Position numbers and translations under genes: made by a program. Below, piece by piece: positions 40,088 to 48,197 of a stretch of DNA of 64,000 nucleotides. The stretch's first letter is position 1. Every line of letters begins with the position of its first letter. Under the pieces are notes generated by a model. It saw only the letters and a program-made list of their open reading frames with translations. It was not told the origin of the DNA and ran no database searches. The DNA comes from a virus, in IMG/VR virus record IMGVR_UViG_3300005617_000004, positions 45,521 to 109,520 of that record; one strand, 5' to 3'.

Positions 40088-40429
40088 TCAAGAGTCGCGA
40101 GACCGGGCGGCTTTCGCGTCAGTAATGGTCTGCTGCACCATTCGTTCGACCGCTTTCTCTCCCTTAGCGCGAAGAGCGACCAGCCCGAAATCCTCCACCC
40201 CGGCCCGGGCCCAGGCTTCCGCCTGCCGCAGCTCGTCGACCCACATGTACGCGCGGACCTTGAAGGGATCCGCCGAGGTGGCTGACGGCAGCTTCAGCCA
40301 CATATCCTCGCCCATGATGAACAAGGCCTGCAGGGCTTCTCGCGCCGGCAGCGCGTTGACAGCCGACGCCTTCGCCACCAGAGGCGCGCGGGTTGGCGTC
40401 GTGTACAGGGTGTAGACGAAGAACTTCAT
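40088..40429 (-). CDS. small early protein, paralogue of 40668
   Basis: ATG 40429 (ATGA overlap). Begins MKFFVYTL, then helical (AREALQALFIMGEDMWLKLP). The same start and a similar strand-helix layout are found in the product at 40668, so the pair arose by duplication. Function unknown. Confidence 0.5.
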   Translation of the reverse strand: MKFFVYTLYTTPTRAPLVAKASAVNALPAREALQALFIMGEDMWLKLPSATSADPFKVRAYMWVDELRQAEAWARAGVEDFGLVALRAKGEKAVERMVQQTITDAKAARSRDS

Positions 40430-40671
40430 GCTTTGACTCCAGGTTGATTGACGATCTTGCCACACCAGACGCAGACGTCGCCCTGGTACTGGCGCGTAGC
40501 GCCCCCGGCTGTCAGGATGACCTCGGCCTTATGCGCGGAATCAGCGAAGAACGCCAGGGATTCAAGCGTAGCAGCGTCTACTAGAGGCGCGCTACCGCGC
40601 CCCGTTGAGTACCGCGCCTCGAACCGATGCTGCTGGCCGCCATTGTAGCAGCGAGAAGGAAAGAGCTTCAT
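40426..40671 (-). CDS. small CxxC protein, 81 aa
   Basis: Lies between the two paralogues and overlaps both by 4 bases. Ends with VCVWCGKIVN, half of a zinc ribbon; another Cys at residue 8. Function unknown. Confidence 0.5.
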   Translation of the reverse strand: MKLFPSRCYNGGQQHRFEARYSTGRGSAPLVDAATLESLAFFADSAHKAEVILTAGGATRQYQGDVCVWCGKIVNQPGVKA

Positions 40672-41039
40672 CCGCCGAGGCTCCCGAAGAGGTTCGCCAG
40701 CGATTCATCTCGGTCTCGCACCATCTTCACGTGCTTCGTCACCTCCGCTACCGACTCCGGCGTCATGACGTCCGGCACCTGCTCGTTGAAGTCCTGCGCC
40801 GTCTTGGCGGTCAGCATCTGCGCATAAGGCAGAAGTTCGGTGACCAGATAGCGCTCGACCACGAAAGTCGTACTGGGCGTAGACGCCGGCAAGCACAGGC
40901 AGAGCTTGCCCTGCTTCAACACCATCATCGACAGGATCTCGCGCAGCGGCTGGGCGCTGACATACTCCGACGAGGCGTGGTAGGCGTGGGCCTCGCCGCC
41001 AGATGGCAGTTTGGCCAGCGTATAGACGAAGAACTTCAT
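40668..41039 (-). CDS. small early protein, paralogue of 40088
   Basis: ATG 41039. Begins MKFFVYTLAKLPSGGEAHAY and continues with EILSMMVLKQGKLCLCLPAS, parallel to the copy at 40088. C-terminal half helical. Function unknown. Confidence 0.5.
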   Translation of the reverse strand: MKFFVYTLAKLPSGGEAHAYHASSEYVSAQPLREILSMMVLKQGKLCLCLPASTPSTTFVVERYLVTELLPYAQMLTAKTAQDFNEQVPDVMTPESVAEVTKHVKMVRDRDESLANLFGSLGG

Positions 41040-41200
41040 GCCTCGTTTTTCCTTATAACGCGAAATCCGGAGTGAGAGATGATAAGCACCGCAAGCAGAA
41101 ACCACCACGGTGACCATGCGCGCTGATCGACCAGATAGGCGGTGCCGGCGAGTACCCCGCCGTCGAACACCAGCATGAGCGCGTACGCACCCAGCGTCAT
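41036..41200 (-). CDS. small two-helix membrane protein, 54 aa
   Basis: ATG 41200 (ATGA overlap). Two hydrophobic segments (YALMLVFDGGVLAGTAYLV and WWFLLAVLIISHSGF) and a basic end. Function unknown. Confidence 0.5.
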   Translation of the reverse strand: MTLGAYALMLVFDGGVLAGTAYLVDQRAWSPWWFLLAVLIISHSGFRVIRKNEA

Positions 41201-41583
41201 GCCAGCCACAGCAGCCACCAGCGCTTCTTCGTCGACACGGGGGTGATCGGGAAATCGGTCGCGAGAAGTGGCGGCGGCATGACAGCCGGGGTGGGGTCAG
41301 CGATGGGGGCGTTCGGGTCGAACCGGATGAACGCGGTCAGCATCCGGGCCTGTGCCGCCGCCGTGTCGAACGGGTAGAGACCCTCGCTCAGAGTTGCGGC
41401 GCGGACCTCAGGTCCCGGACTGTACACAGCCCAGAACTTCGCCCAGAGATCGGGGTTTTCCCGGTCGTGCTCGTTGGCGCTCGCCAGCAATGACACGAAC
41501 CAGTAGCCCGCATCCTGCTCTACCGCGTCCATGGCCCCATCGAAGCCGGCCTCGCGCGCACTGTCGTTGAGATACTGTCCCAT
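41197..41583 (-). CDS. hypothetical protein with KKRWW tail, 128 aa
   Basis: ATG 41583. Helical product whose last residues are STKKRWWLLWLA, a basic-aromatic tail shared with the next gene (LKRWWQFWRRS). Such tails can bind membranes. Function unknown. Confidence 0.5.
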   Translation of the reverse strand: MGQYLNDSAREAGFDGAMDAVEQDAGYWFVSLLASANEHDRENPDLWAKFWAVYSPGPEVRAATLSEGLYPFDTAAAQARMLTAFIRFDPNAPIADPTPAVMPPPLLATDFPITPVSTKKRWWLLWLA

Positions 41584-41825
41584 CAGCTCCTCCGCCAGAA
41601 TTGCCACCACCGCTTCAACGGCGGGGCCGGTGCGATGACCAGGAACCGGTCGGGCCGGACGGCTTCGACCGGGTTGCCGTCGTGCATGACGACCGACCAC
41701 AGGCCGTCCGGCTCCAGCCGCGCCAGCACCGCACGCTCACTGACGTACCGGCGCCAGAACGTAGAGTCCTGGTTGTCGGCGGAGACCTTGACCAGCAGGG
41801 TACAGCCGGGGGTGGGAGGGATCAT
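41583..41825 (-). CDS. hypothetical protein with KRWW tail, 80 aa
   Basis: ATG 41825. Beta-rich SH3-like body (GCTLLVKVSADNQD, GLWSVVMHDGNPVEAV) and the tail LKRWWQFWRRS. Overlaps both neighbours. Function unknown. Confidence 0.5.
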   Translation of the reverse strand: MIPPTPGCTLLVKVSADNQDSTFWRRYVSERAVLARLEPDGLWSVVMHDGNPVEAVRPDRFLVIAPAPPLKRWWQFWRRS

Positions 41826-42250
41826 TCGCGGACCGCCTTCCGAACGGCGGCGAGGATGGCGGCGTCCTCCTTGAGGTGGCGGATTGCGCTCCCGACGAGA
41901 AGGGAAAGATTCCAGTCTCGGAGCCCCGCTCCGGTGAGACCGACCGCGGCGCGCAGGTCGATGATCTGCTGCACGTCTGGCATCGCTGCGCGGAGCGCGT
42001 CGCGTTCTGCCGTCACCGCTTCCAGCGCGGCAGTCAGCGAGGCTTTCCAGTCGGATCCCTCCACCGACTGATTGACGCCCTTCAGGGTCAAGGTCACACC
42101 CGCCTCCCAGGCGAAAAAGTGCTGCCACCGCTCCTGGATATGCTGGATCGCGGCCAAGGGGGTGTCGGCGTCGATCTCTTCCGTCCGGTCATACGGGCCG
42201 GTCGGCAGGATCTTGCGGTCGATGGAGAAGGTGACGGCGTAGCGGGGCAT
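41822..42250 (-). CDS. hypothetical protein, 142 aa
   Basis: N-terminal beta-alpha domain (MPRYAVTFSIDRKILP with TPLAAIQHIQERW) and a C-terminal coiled coil (LTAALEAVTAERDALRAAMP). Not recognised. Confidence 0.5.
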   Translation of the reverse strand: MPRYAVTFSIDRKILPTGPYDRTEEIDADTPLAAIQHIQERWQHFFAWEAGVTLTLKGVNQSVEGSDWKASLTAALEAVTAERDALRAAMPDVQQIIDLRAAVGLTGAGLRDWNLSLLVGSAIRHLKEDAAILAAVRKAVRE

Positions 42251-42261
42251 GGTGGTATCCT

Positions 42262-42723
42262 TCAGCGCTTGGACTGATTCAGCAAGGCGCGCAAGTTTTC
42301 GGTCGAATGGTGAACCAGCTCTGCGGCCTTGATGCGGAGTTCCTGCTGGACCTTGTCGTTGATGCGGTTGCATTCGGCGTACCAGACACCGAAATCACTC
42401 GAAGATGACTCTGGCGGCGTGGGGTTCTGCTGCTCCAGCTCACGCTGATACTGTGCCACCAGGGCGTCGACCAGCTGCGAGCGATCACACTGGTTGCTGT
42501 CGAACCCGGCGTCCTGCTGCCCTGCGTGCATTCCGGCAGGCTGTTCGGGCAGAAAAGGTGCATGGGGACTGTCGGGGCCTTCCGGGTTCGGCTCGGTACG
42601 GCCGAGAAAGTCGAGGTTCTCGAACTCATTCTTGCCGAGCCGGGGGCGACGCCGGCGCAGCAGGAACACCACGGCCAGCAGCAGAGGGAGGGCGAGCGCG
42701 GCCAAGACGTAGATGGCGAACAT
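42262..42723 (-). CDS. N-anchored membrane protein, 153 aa
   Basis: One N-terminal membrane helix (FAIYVLAALALPLLLAVVFL) followed by RRRRPR and a soluble charged tail with helices. Adjacent to the Band-7-like gene, so the two may act together at the membrane; unproven. Confidence 0.5.
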   Translation of the reverse strand: MFAIYVLAALALPLLLAVVFLLRRRRPRLGKNEFENLDFLGRTEPNPEGPDSPHAPFLPEQPAGMHAGQQDAGFDSNQCDRSQLVDALVAQYQRELEQQNPTPPESSSSDFGVWYAECNRINDKVQQELRIKAAELVHHSTENLRALLNQSKR

Positions 42724-42734
42724 GGTGGGATCCT

Positions 42735-43175
42735 TCAGTGCGCCGGCGTCTGCTGCGGGGCCTTCACGCGCCGCTCGCGCGTGCCGGCTTCCATCAGCGG
42801 GATACCCGCCTCGGTCGGGACGTAGATCACGTCGTTGCGGCCTTCGTGCAGGTTGTTGATCCACAGGTAGTGCAGGTACAGCTCGTTGTTCTCGAGCGAC
42901 TTGCCGATGATCTCGTTGGCCTGCGCCACGCCGCGAGCGCGGGCCACCTCGGCTTCGGCCAGCATCTTGGCGGAGTCGAGCTTCGCCTGTGCCTCCAGCA
43001 CCGCCACGCGGCGCGTGCTCTCGGCCTTCATCAGGTCGCCCTGGCCTTCCTTGTCCTTCAGATACACGCTGTAGGAGGGGCAGCCGGTCAGGCACCCGAT
43101 GATCAGGCCCAGCACCAGGACGATGGTCAGGGTAATGGTGATCTCGCCTTCGGCGCGACGGGGGAGGTTCGGCAT
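42735..43175 (-). CDS. Band-7/SPFH-like membrane protein, 146 aa
   Basis: Membrane or lipoprotein-like helix (LTIVLVLGLIIGCLTGC, with Cys in lipobox-like position). Then a charged helix (VLEAQAKLDSAKMLAEAEVA) and LYLHYLWINNLHEGRNDVIY with VPTEAGIPLMEA. This is the C-terminal half of prohibitin/HflC-like proteins, seen in short form in phages. HflC-type proteins restrain membrane proteases; a decoy role is possible. Confidence 0.6.
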   Translation of the reverse strand: MPNLPRRAEGEITITLTIVLVLGLIIGCLTGCPSYSVYLKDKEGQGDLMKAESTRRVAVLEAQAKLDSAKMLAEAEVARARGVAQANEIIGKSLENNELYLHYLWINNLHEGRNDVIYVPTEAGIPLMEAGTRERRVKAPQQTPAH

Positions 43176-43184
43176 GGTGTGGTC

Positions 43185-43391
43185 CTAGGAGCTCTTGGTG
43201 TTGTCGAACATGCAGTTGGTGAAGGAGGTGCCGTTGGTCGCGCACAGGCTGCTGAGGGCTTCCAGGGCGGCGGTCTTCGCCGCGTCGCACGCCGGAGACG
43301 CCAGGATATCGTTGATCGCCGCCCGGGCCTCCTGGATCGTGTCCTTGTGGGCTCCGACGTGGACGAAGGGTTGTACGGCGCGCTTGGCCAT
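43185..43391 (-). CDS. hypothetical protein, 68 aa
   Basis: ATG 43391 with GGAG upstream and a TTGACC...ATAGGA promoter-like element at 43422-43448. Helical product with four Cys (ASPACDAAKT, SSLCATN, NCMF). Function unknown. Confidence 0.5.
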   Translation of the reverse strand: MAKRAVQPFVHVGAHKDTIQEARAAINDILASPACDAAKTAALEALSSLCATNGTSFTNCMFDNTKSS

Positions 43392-43444
43392 GGGAGACTC
43401 CGTAGGAGGTATGGACAGCAGTCCTATTGAGCGGCTAGGGAGGG

Positions 43445-43873
43445 TCAAGAGGGAAGTTTCTCGCTCACTATGGGAGTCAAGGACTGCCCATCCCAGGTGC
43501 CAATGGAACCGTCCCGGCGCAAGGCAGCGAGAACAGGACACAGATGGACGAGGCCCCCATGCTGGTCGGTGTGAAGGTTCAGTGTCTCCAGAGACATGAT
43601 CACGTACCCTTCCGGAAGCCCATACGCCGGGCCGCGCAGGATGTAGACGACGCGGCGCCAGAGTTCCTTGCCGGTGTAGTGCGGTTCGAGATAGACGTCG
43701 ACGACCGCCATTCCTGGCGGCGCGGGTGGATTGCCGCCCGGGAACCACTCCCGCAGCCGCAGCACGTCGCCCACCGCGAACCCGCGGTCATCCTTGCGGA
43801 GGTCCCAGGGCTTGATGCCTTGACCGATGGCGGCGAAGACGTCGGGGTGGGTTTTCAGGTCGTGGAGTTTCAT
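43445..43873 (-). CDS. DUF3850 / ASCH-like protein
   Basis: ATG 43873. Product starts MKLHDLKTHPDVFAAIGQG, then KPWDLRKDDRGFAVGDVLRL and RVVYILRGPAYGLPEGYVIM: the classical DUF3850 pattern of the ASCH/PUA-like fold, thought to bind RNA. Common in phages. A C-terminal 50-residue extension follows the usual domain end. Confidence 0.75.
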   Translation of the reverse strand: MKLHDLKTHPDVFAAIGQGIKPWDLRKDDRGFAVGDVLRLREWFPGGNPPAPPGMAVVDVYLEPHYTGKELWRRVVYILRGPAYGLPEGYVIMSLETLNLHTDQHGGLVHLCPVLAALRRDGSIGTWDGQSLTPIVSEKLPS

Positions 43874-43874
43874 G

Positions 43875-44489
43875 TCAGCACGAGCACGTGAAGCTGAAGT
43901 TCTCGTCGTCGAAGTCGACCGTGCACCCAAGCACGATCTCGGCATGGTATTTCAGCTCCACCTCGTCGACCAAGTCACCGCGACTGTGCATGTCCCTACC
44001 GGAATAGTGAATCTCCTTGTTCCTGAGGCCGTCCAGCAGGCGTGCGTACGCCACGTCAGCGTCGTCATACGGACTGGTGCGAGCGGCGTACTGCCGCAGC
44101 CAGGACTTCGACACTTCCTTGTCGTCTCGGCTCTGCTGATCCACCTTGTCCACCGCCGGGAACGCCGGGTGGGTCCACTCGTGGCGCAGGGTGGTGACTT
44201 GGCCCTGGTAGAGGCAGAGCCAGAAGGTCTGGCCGATCTCGACGGTCTTGGGCAAGAACGGGTCGACGATGCCGACTGCCGTGGTAGAGCCGGCGACATC
44301 GCCATAAGCCTCCGCGTTCGTGCCGTCGTGCAGGATGGATACGTGCATTCCGGGGCGCAGCCGCTCGCGCGCCTTCACCGGCACCACCGCGATGTGGATC
44401 GCGTCGCGCTGGTTCTGCTCGCCGAGCTTGGTGATCAGTTCACCGAGCCGAGCCTCCTTAGTCTTATTGCGGTTGAAGGGGTCGTTCAT
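43875..44489 (-). CDS. conserved phage protein, 204 aa
   Basis: ATG 44489. Contains AIHIAVVPVKARERLRPGMH, then VGIVDPFLPKTVEIGQTFWL and RHEWTHPAFP, a set of signatures I recall from conserved phage proteins. HEWTHP might suggest metal binding. C-terminal half helical, ending TCSC. Function unknown. Confidence 0.6.
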   Translation of the reverse strand: MNDPFNRNKTKEARLGELITKLGEQNQRDAIHIAVVPVKARERLRPGMHVSILHDGTNAEAYGDVAGSTTAVGIVDPFLPKTVEIGQTFWLCLYQGQVTTLRHEWTHPAFPAVDKVDQQSRDDKEVSKSWLRQYAARTSPYDDADVAYARLLDGLRNKEIHYSGRDMHSRGDLVDEVELKYHAEIVLGCTVDFDDENFSFTCSC

Positions 44490-44491
44490 GG

Positions 44492-44860
44492 TTACTTCTT
44501 TCCGAGCACTTGCCGCTCGTAGATGCTGTCGACTGTGTCTGGCTCGATCGTCGTGCTGAGCAAGGGGCCCAGCTGGATACACGACATGGCGTGGCCCATC
44601 GACCCATACGACTTCTCGACGACACTGATGCTCGGATGGCTCTCGAGATAATTGTCAGCGTAGTCGGCCAGATGCTGCGCCATCTCCGGCTTCAGGTCGC
44701 CACGCTGGATAGCGCGGGCAATCCCGTTCGGGTCAACCTTGTAGCCGACCTGCAGTCCGTCCGGGCCGTAGACCGCGCAGCCGAGATTGGTGCACTCACC
44801 GACGCGCCGGTGGTTGACGGCGCGGAGGATGAGGTATTTGCCCCAGATGCGGTCGGTCAT
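44492..44860 (-). CDS. possible DUF3037-like protein, 122 aa
   Basis: ATG 44860. Contains YLILRAVNHRRVGECTNLGC followed by AVYGPDG, similar to the DUF3037 start (RYVPDxxRxExxNxGvvvFdP). The rest is helical. Resemblance is short, so tentative. Confidence 0.5.
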   Translation of the reverse strand: MTDRIWGKYLILRAVNHRRVGECTNLGCAVYGPDGLQVGYKVDPNGIARAIQRGDLKPEMAQHLADYADNYLESHPSISVVEKSYGSMGHAMSCIQLGPLLSTTIEPDTVDSIYERQVLGKK

Positions 44861-45327
44861 CGTACCCTCTTGAGCGTGTTGCGCCATATCCAGAAGTGGA
44901 ACACGACCTTCTGGCCGATCGCCAGCGAGTCAACGATCTCCATAGCCTTGCGGGCGTGCACCAGAGACACCCCGCGATGGTGTTTGTGCTCCAGCGCTCG
45001 GTTCCTCTGCACGAACCGGTCCAGGCTCTGCAGGCGCGACCACCTACCTTCCTCGGAGTCGAACACCTTGAAGGCGCGGTGCTTACCGGTCTGGCGCTTG
45101 AACCGGCCGTGCGGGACGGCGGTGAAGAAGCCGAACAGGCCGTTGTCGTAGTGGCCGACAGTCTTCAGCAGGCGCATGCCGGGCAGGAAGGGCTTGCGGT
45201 ACGAGGCGCGGCGCTTGTGGACCATCTCGGTGAGGAGCACGTCGAACTCGGTCTCCGATATGGCCGGCAGCGGGTTCGGCTGCTCGGCGGCGATGGAACC
45301 ATCGGGGTTGATAACGACGTCGGTCAT
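44857..45327 (-). CDS. hypothetical protein, 156 aa
   Basis: ATG 45327. Basic, alpha/beta product (LFGFFTAVPHGRFKRQTGKH, then RFVQRNRALEHKHHRGVSLV). Coupled on both sides by ATGA. Not recognised. Confidence 0.5.
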   Translation of the reverse strand: MTDVVINPDGSIAAEQPNPLPAISETEFDVLLTEMVHKRRASYRKPFLPGMRLLKTVGHYDNGLFGFFTAVPHGRFKRQTGKHRAFKVFDSEEGRWSRLQSLDRFVQRNRALEHKHHRGVSLVHARKAMEIVDSLAIGQKVVFHFWIWRNTLKRVR

Positions 45328-45560
45328 TCGAGATCCTTCGCCGCCTTCTCCAGCCGCTTCGCGCGATTGATGGTCGCCTTCGAGCACGGCTCGATCCACG
45401 ACTGCGCGTGCGCGTGGCTCGCGTTCATGGCGCGCAGCTGCTTGGCGGTGTTCTTGAGGAGACAGATCAGCTTGGCGTGGGGGTTGACGTGCTTGTAGAC
45501 CGGCGGCCCGGGGTACAGCAGACTCGCGAAGTTCGTTGGTGCGTATCTGCGGTGTGACAT
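45324..45560 (-). CDS. small helical protein, 78 aa
   Basis: ATG 45560 chosen because GGAG lies 8 bases upstream; ATG 45572 is also in frame. C-terminal basic helix (NRAKRLEKAAKDLE). Function unknown. Confidence 0.5.
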   Translation of the reverse strand: MSHRRYAPTNFASLLYPGPPVYKHVNPHAKLICLLKNTAKQLRAMNASHAHAQSWIEPCSKATINRAKRLEKAAKDLE

Positions 45561-45571
45561 GGCGAGCTCCA

Positions 45572-45883
45572 TCAGGGGTTATAGGCTTCGATGCGGCGAT
45601 GCTTCTCGTCCGTGGTGTGACCGTCCCACGTGTACAGCTTCGTCGGCAGGTGGACGAGTTGCGGCAGCATGTCCTTCGGGAGATGCCACGACGCCTGCCC
45701 GGTCGGCAATTCGATGATCACGACGGGCCAGTCGGGCTCCTGTGGATCGACTTCGACGGAGGCGGGGAAGAGCTTCGACAGCAGGACGACAAGGCGGTTG
45801 CGCTCGTCGTAACCTTGGTCGATCTTGCGAACGAGGTCGTTGACGGCGGCCTGGATGTCGCGTACGCGGGGGTCGTCGGTCAT
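45572..45883 (-). CDS. conserved phage protein, 103 aa
   Basis: ATG 45883. Helix-rich N-terminal half and a C-terminal beta part ending YTWDGHTTDEKHRRIEAY. I know the WDGHTTxEKxRR ending from other phage proteins of unknown function. Confidence 0.55.
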   Translation of the reverse strand: MTDDPRVRDIQAAVNDLVRKIDQGYDERNRLVVLLSKLFPASVEVDPQEPDWPVVIIELPTGQASWHLPKDMLPQLVHLPTKLYTWDGHTTDEKHRRIEAYNP

Positions 45884-46140
45884 GCTGGTGTCCTCGGTGG
45901 TGCCGGCAGCTTCGCCCAGCCGAGCACCTCGCGCGCCTCGTCGATGTAGGCGGCGCACTGGGCGCAGTGGTGGTCGCCGCCGTTGTGGGCGTGCATCGCG
46001 GGGGAGCCGGAGGCGACGTGTTCGAGGGCGACGCGGAGGGCTACCGGCACGGTACCCGTTCCCTGGCACGCTACGCAGGTCATCTGAAGACCTTGGATCT
46101 TCCGTACGCCGTGGCCGAAGCAGATGAGGCACTTCTTCAT
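45880..46140 (-). CDS. DnaJ-type zinc-finger protein, 86 aa
   Basis: ATG 46140. CLICFGHG and CVACQGTG form the two halves of a DnaJ-like zinc motif; a later HHCAQC may bind another metal. Function unknown; perhaps a protein- or RNA-binding adaptor. Confidence 0.6.
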   Translation of the reverse strand: MKKCLICFGHGVRKIQGLQMTCVACQGTGTVPVALRVALEHVASGSPAMHAHNGGDHHCAQCAAYIDEAREVLGWAKLPAPPRTPA

Positions 46141-46364
46141 ACCGGCCTCACCCAATTCGTCCACACGCCCTTGAGCCAGGACAGGGTGTACAGGATGCTC
46201 AGCGCGAAGATGCCCCACTGCTCGGCCTGCCACGTGGTGTAGAACCAGAACGGCTGGGAGGCGAGGCCGAACAGGCAGGCGAAACGGCGGACGCTGGCGC
46301 GGCTGTCCTGCGTCAGGTAGATGGCGATCACGCCGAGGACGCCGAGGGCGAGCTGGGCGATCAT
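46137..46364 (-). CDS. small membrane protein, 75 aa
   Basis: Two or three hydrophobic segments (MIAQLALGVLGVIAIYLTQD and FWFYTTWQAEQWGIFALSIL). I recall similar phage proteins with WGIFxLSxxY. Function unknown. Confidence 0.55.
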   Translation of the reverse strand: MIAQLALGVLGVIAIYLTQDSRASVRRFACLFGLASQPFWFYTTWQAEQWGIFALSILYTLSWLKGVWTNWVRPV

Positions 46365-46627
46365 ATCGTCTTCGTCGCCGGATTGTTCGTCGCCGGAATG
46401 CGGCGACGCGCCAGCATCATGGCGTCGGCGACGGCGTACGCATTTGCGGCGATCTTCTCGTGGTGGTTGTCCTGCGACGCCCCCGGCATCATGAGGGTCG
46501 CCGCTATCTTCGCGGCGAAGTAGTCCCGAAGGTCCATACCGGCGTAGTGCACGGGCTCCATGTGGGCGGTGAGACCGGTGCGCTCCATGCGCGTGGTCGG
46601 GAACGCTGGTTGGCGGGGCAGGCTCAT
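46361..46627 (-). CDS. small phage protein, 88 aa
   Basis: ATG 46627. Central GMDLRDYFAAKIAATLMM followed by YAVADAMMLARR, the 'GMtLRDYFAAkA' pattern frequent in short phage proteins of unknown function. Confidence 0.6.
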   Translation of the reverse strand: MSLPRQPAFPTTRMERTGLTAHMEPVHYAGMDLRDYFAAKIAATLMMPGASQDNHHEKIAANAYAVADAMMLARRRIPATNNPATKTI

Positions 46628-47211
46628 GACGGCTTCACTCCATTGGTGTACACCTGTGAGGGCTTCTTCCACTCCGCGTTCAGCTGGACGCGGCGCGCGA
46701 CGAACCAGTACAGCACCGATTTGCCGCCGTTGCGCTTCGGCGCATCGCAATCATTCCCGGCTTGCGTGGTACACCACGCGTCCTCGATACGAAAACCGTT
46801 GCCGATGAAAAACGCCTGGATCATCTTGTAGTCCGTGACGTGGATCCCATGCCCCTCCCACCCCGCCACCGGCGACTGCCCGATGAAGTGGCCGCCGAGG
46901 CGCACCATGGACGCGGCGTTGACGTACGCCTGATGCGCGTCCCAGACGTGCTCCAGGGTGCCGAGATTGAAGACGGTCTCGAAGTGCTCCTCCAGGATGC
47001 GGAACGGGCTTGCGAGAGTGACGCCGTCTCGCTTGCGCCACAGGGGCTCCCCCAGATTGCACTCGTAGTCCCCACCGTCCAGGTCGAGCGTCTTGTACTC
47101 GCACGGGAACCGGAAGCTGCTTGTGTTGGTCTGGCGACCGAGCATCAGCATGTCGGGGTGGCAGTATTTCCGGAGACGGGTGAAGGACTGCAGGTGGTCG
47201 TTGGTGATCAT
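46624..47211 (-). CDS. class I SAM-dependent methyltransferase-like protein
   Basis: The 195-residue product contains YKTLDLDGGDYECNLGEPLW (motif I/II region, acidic), FETVFNLGTLEHVWDAHQAY (motif IV-like strand with LEHV) and MVRLGGHFIGQSPVAGWEGH. This matches Methyltransf_11-type proteins. The classical GxGxG loop is missing at the N-terminus, so the domain is shortened or degenerate. Substrate unknown. Confidence 0.6.
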   Translation of the reverse strand: MITNDHLQSFTRLRKYCHPDMLMLGRQTNTSSFRFPCEYKTLDLDGGDYECNLGEPLWRKRDGVTLASPFRILEEHFETVFNLGTLEHVWDAHQAYVNAASMVRLGGHFIGQSPVAGWEGHGIHVTDYKMIQAFFIGNGFRIEDAWCTTQAGNDCDAPKRNGGKSVLYWFVARRVQLNAEWKKPSQVYTNGVKPS

Positions 47212-47324
47212 GTGTCGGAGTTCCTGAAGAACCGGTCCATGGTGTAGCTGAAGACGAGCCAGACTGCCACGAATACCGCGATAGCGGTGCCGAGGCGGTA
47301 CGAGACGTAGAGGAAGGCGCTCAT
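47208..47324 (-). CDS. tiny membrane protein, 38 aa
   Basis: ATG 47324 (ATGA overlaps). One hydrophobic helix (YRLGTAIAVFVAVWLVFSYT). Supported by coupling to both neighbours. Confidence 0.5.
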   Translation of the reverse strand: MSAFLYVSYRLGTAIAVFVAVWLVFSYTMDRFFRNSDT

Positions 47325-47641
47325 CCGAGAAACTCCAGCGCCTGATTGTGGTCGGAAATCTCCGCCGCGTACTCCGGGTACAGGGCCGGCGCCTTGTCGG
47401 GGCAACGCTTCAGCGCGTGCAGCAGGCCGCAGGTGCAAAGTAGGTGGTGCTTGTGGTAGAACTCGCAGTCGACGTCGTGGATCAGGAAGCTGCTTGCCGC
47501 GGTAGTGCGGCGCCAGTGCGAGAAGTGGTCATCGGCGGCGTACTGCGCGAGAACCTGCGCGAAACTCTCACGGGTGAACGTCGGCTGCCGGAACAGTGAC
47601 GTGATCTGGGTGATGGCGCGGTTGAGGGCTTCTTGGTTCAC
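47321..47641 (-). CDS. hypothetical protein, 106 aa
   Basis: Helical product with a His/Cys cluster (DCEFYHKHHLLCTCGLLHAL) that could bind metal. Function unknown. Confidence 0.5.
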   Translation of the reverse strand: MNQEALNRAITQITSLFRQPTFTRESFAQVLAQYAADDHFSHWRRTTAASSFLIHDVDCEFYHKHHLLCTCGLLHALKRCPDKAPALYPEYAAEISDHNQALEFLG

Positions 47642-47988
47642 GTGATGTCCTTCGGCGGCTTCGGCTCAGGCCGCCAGTGCGTCGGGCGAATCGGCCCGTG
47701 GTACTCACCGCGCGCAACGCCGTCGTCGGCGTCCCAGAACGCCGAGCACACCGCGGCCGCGTAACGGCAGCCGTCGAACTCGCCGGCCGGGTGGTAGAAC
47801 ACGTAGCAACCCGACGGCGGCTTCTGGTCGGACAGCTTGGTCCAACCGTCGTTTACTGCAGCCACGTACTCGTCGTGGCTGACCCACGCGCCCGTCGGCG
47901 ACTCTTCCATGCTGGTAAGGATCGGGATCCGACCGTGGCCGTTGATGGTCAGGTACAGCTCGGCGAGGTTGTAGCGTTTGACGGTCAT
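47638..47988 (-). CDS. hypothetical protein, 116 aa
   Basis: Alpha/beta product with aromatic-rich C-terminus (EYHGPIRPTHWRPEPKPPKD). No family recognised. Confidence 0.45.
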   Translation of the reverse strand: MTVKRYNLAELYLTINGHGRIPILTSMEESPTGAWVSHDEYVAAVNDGWTKLSDQKPPSGCYVFYHPAGEFDGCRYAAAVCSAFWDADDGVARGEYHGPIRPTHWRPEPKPPKDIT

Positions 47989-48197
47989 ATGATGCCCAGG
48001 TACCAGTTACGCTTCCGCTGTGCGCTAACCGCCAGCGCGATAGCCGAGCCGCCGACATAGCCCGGGTCGGAGCTGCAAGCATTGTCGAGAGCGCGGAACG
48101 CTGCCATCGCTCGCTTCCGGAAGAACCGCAGCCGGGCTTCCTGGCGGGCGACGATGGCGCACTGGTGGAGGGCTTCGCGGTCGGCGGGGGTGATCAT
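47985..48197 (-). CDS. hypothetical protein, 70 aa
   Basis: ATG 48197. Basic helical product (ALHQCAIVARQEARLRFFRK). Coupled on both sides. Confidence 0.45.
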   Translation of the reverse strand: MITPADREALHQCAIVARQEARLRFFRKRAMAAFRALDNACSSDPGYVGGSAIALAVSAQRKRNWYLGII

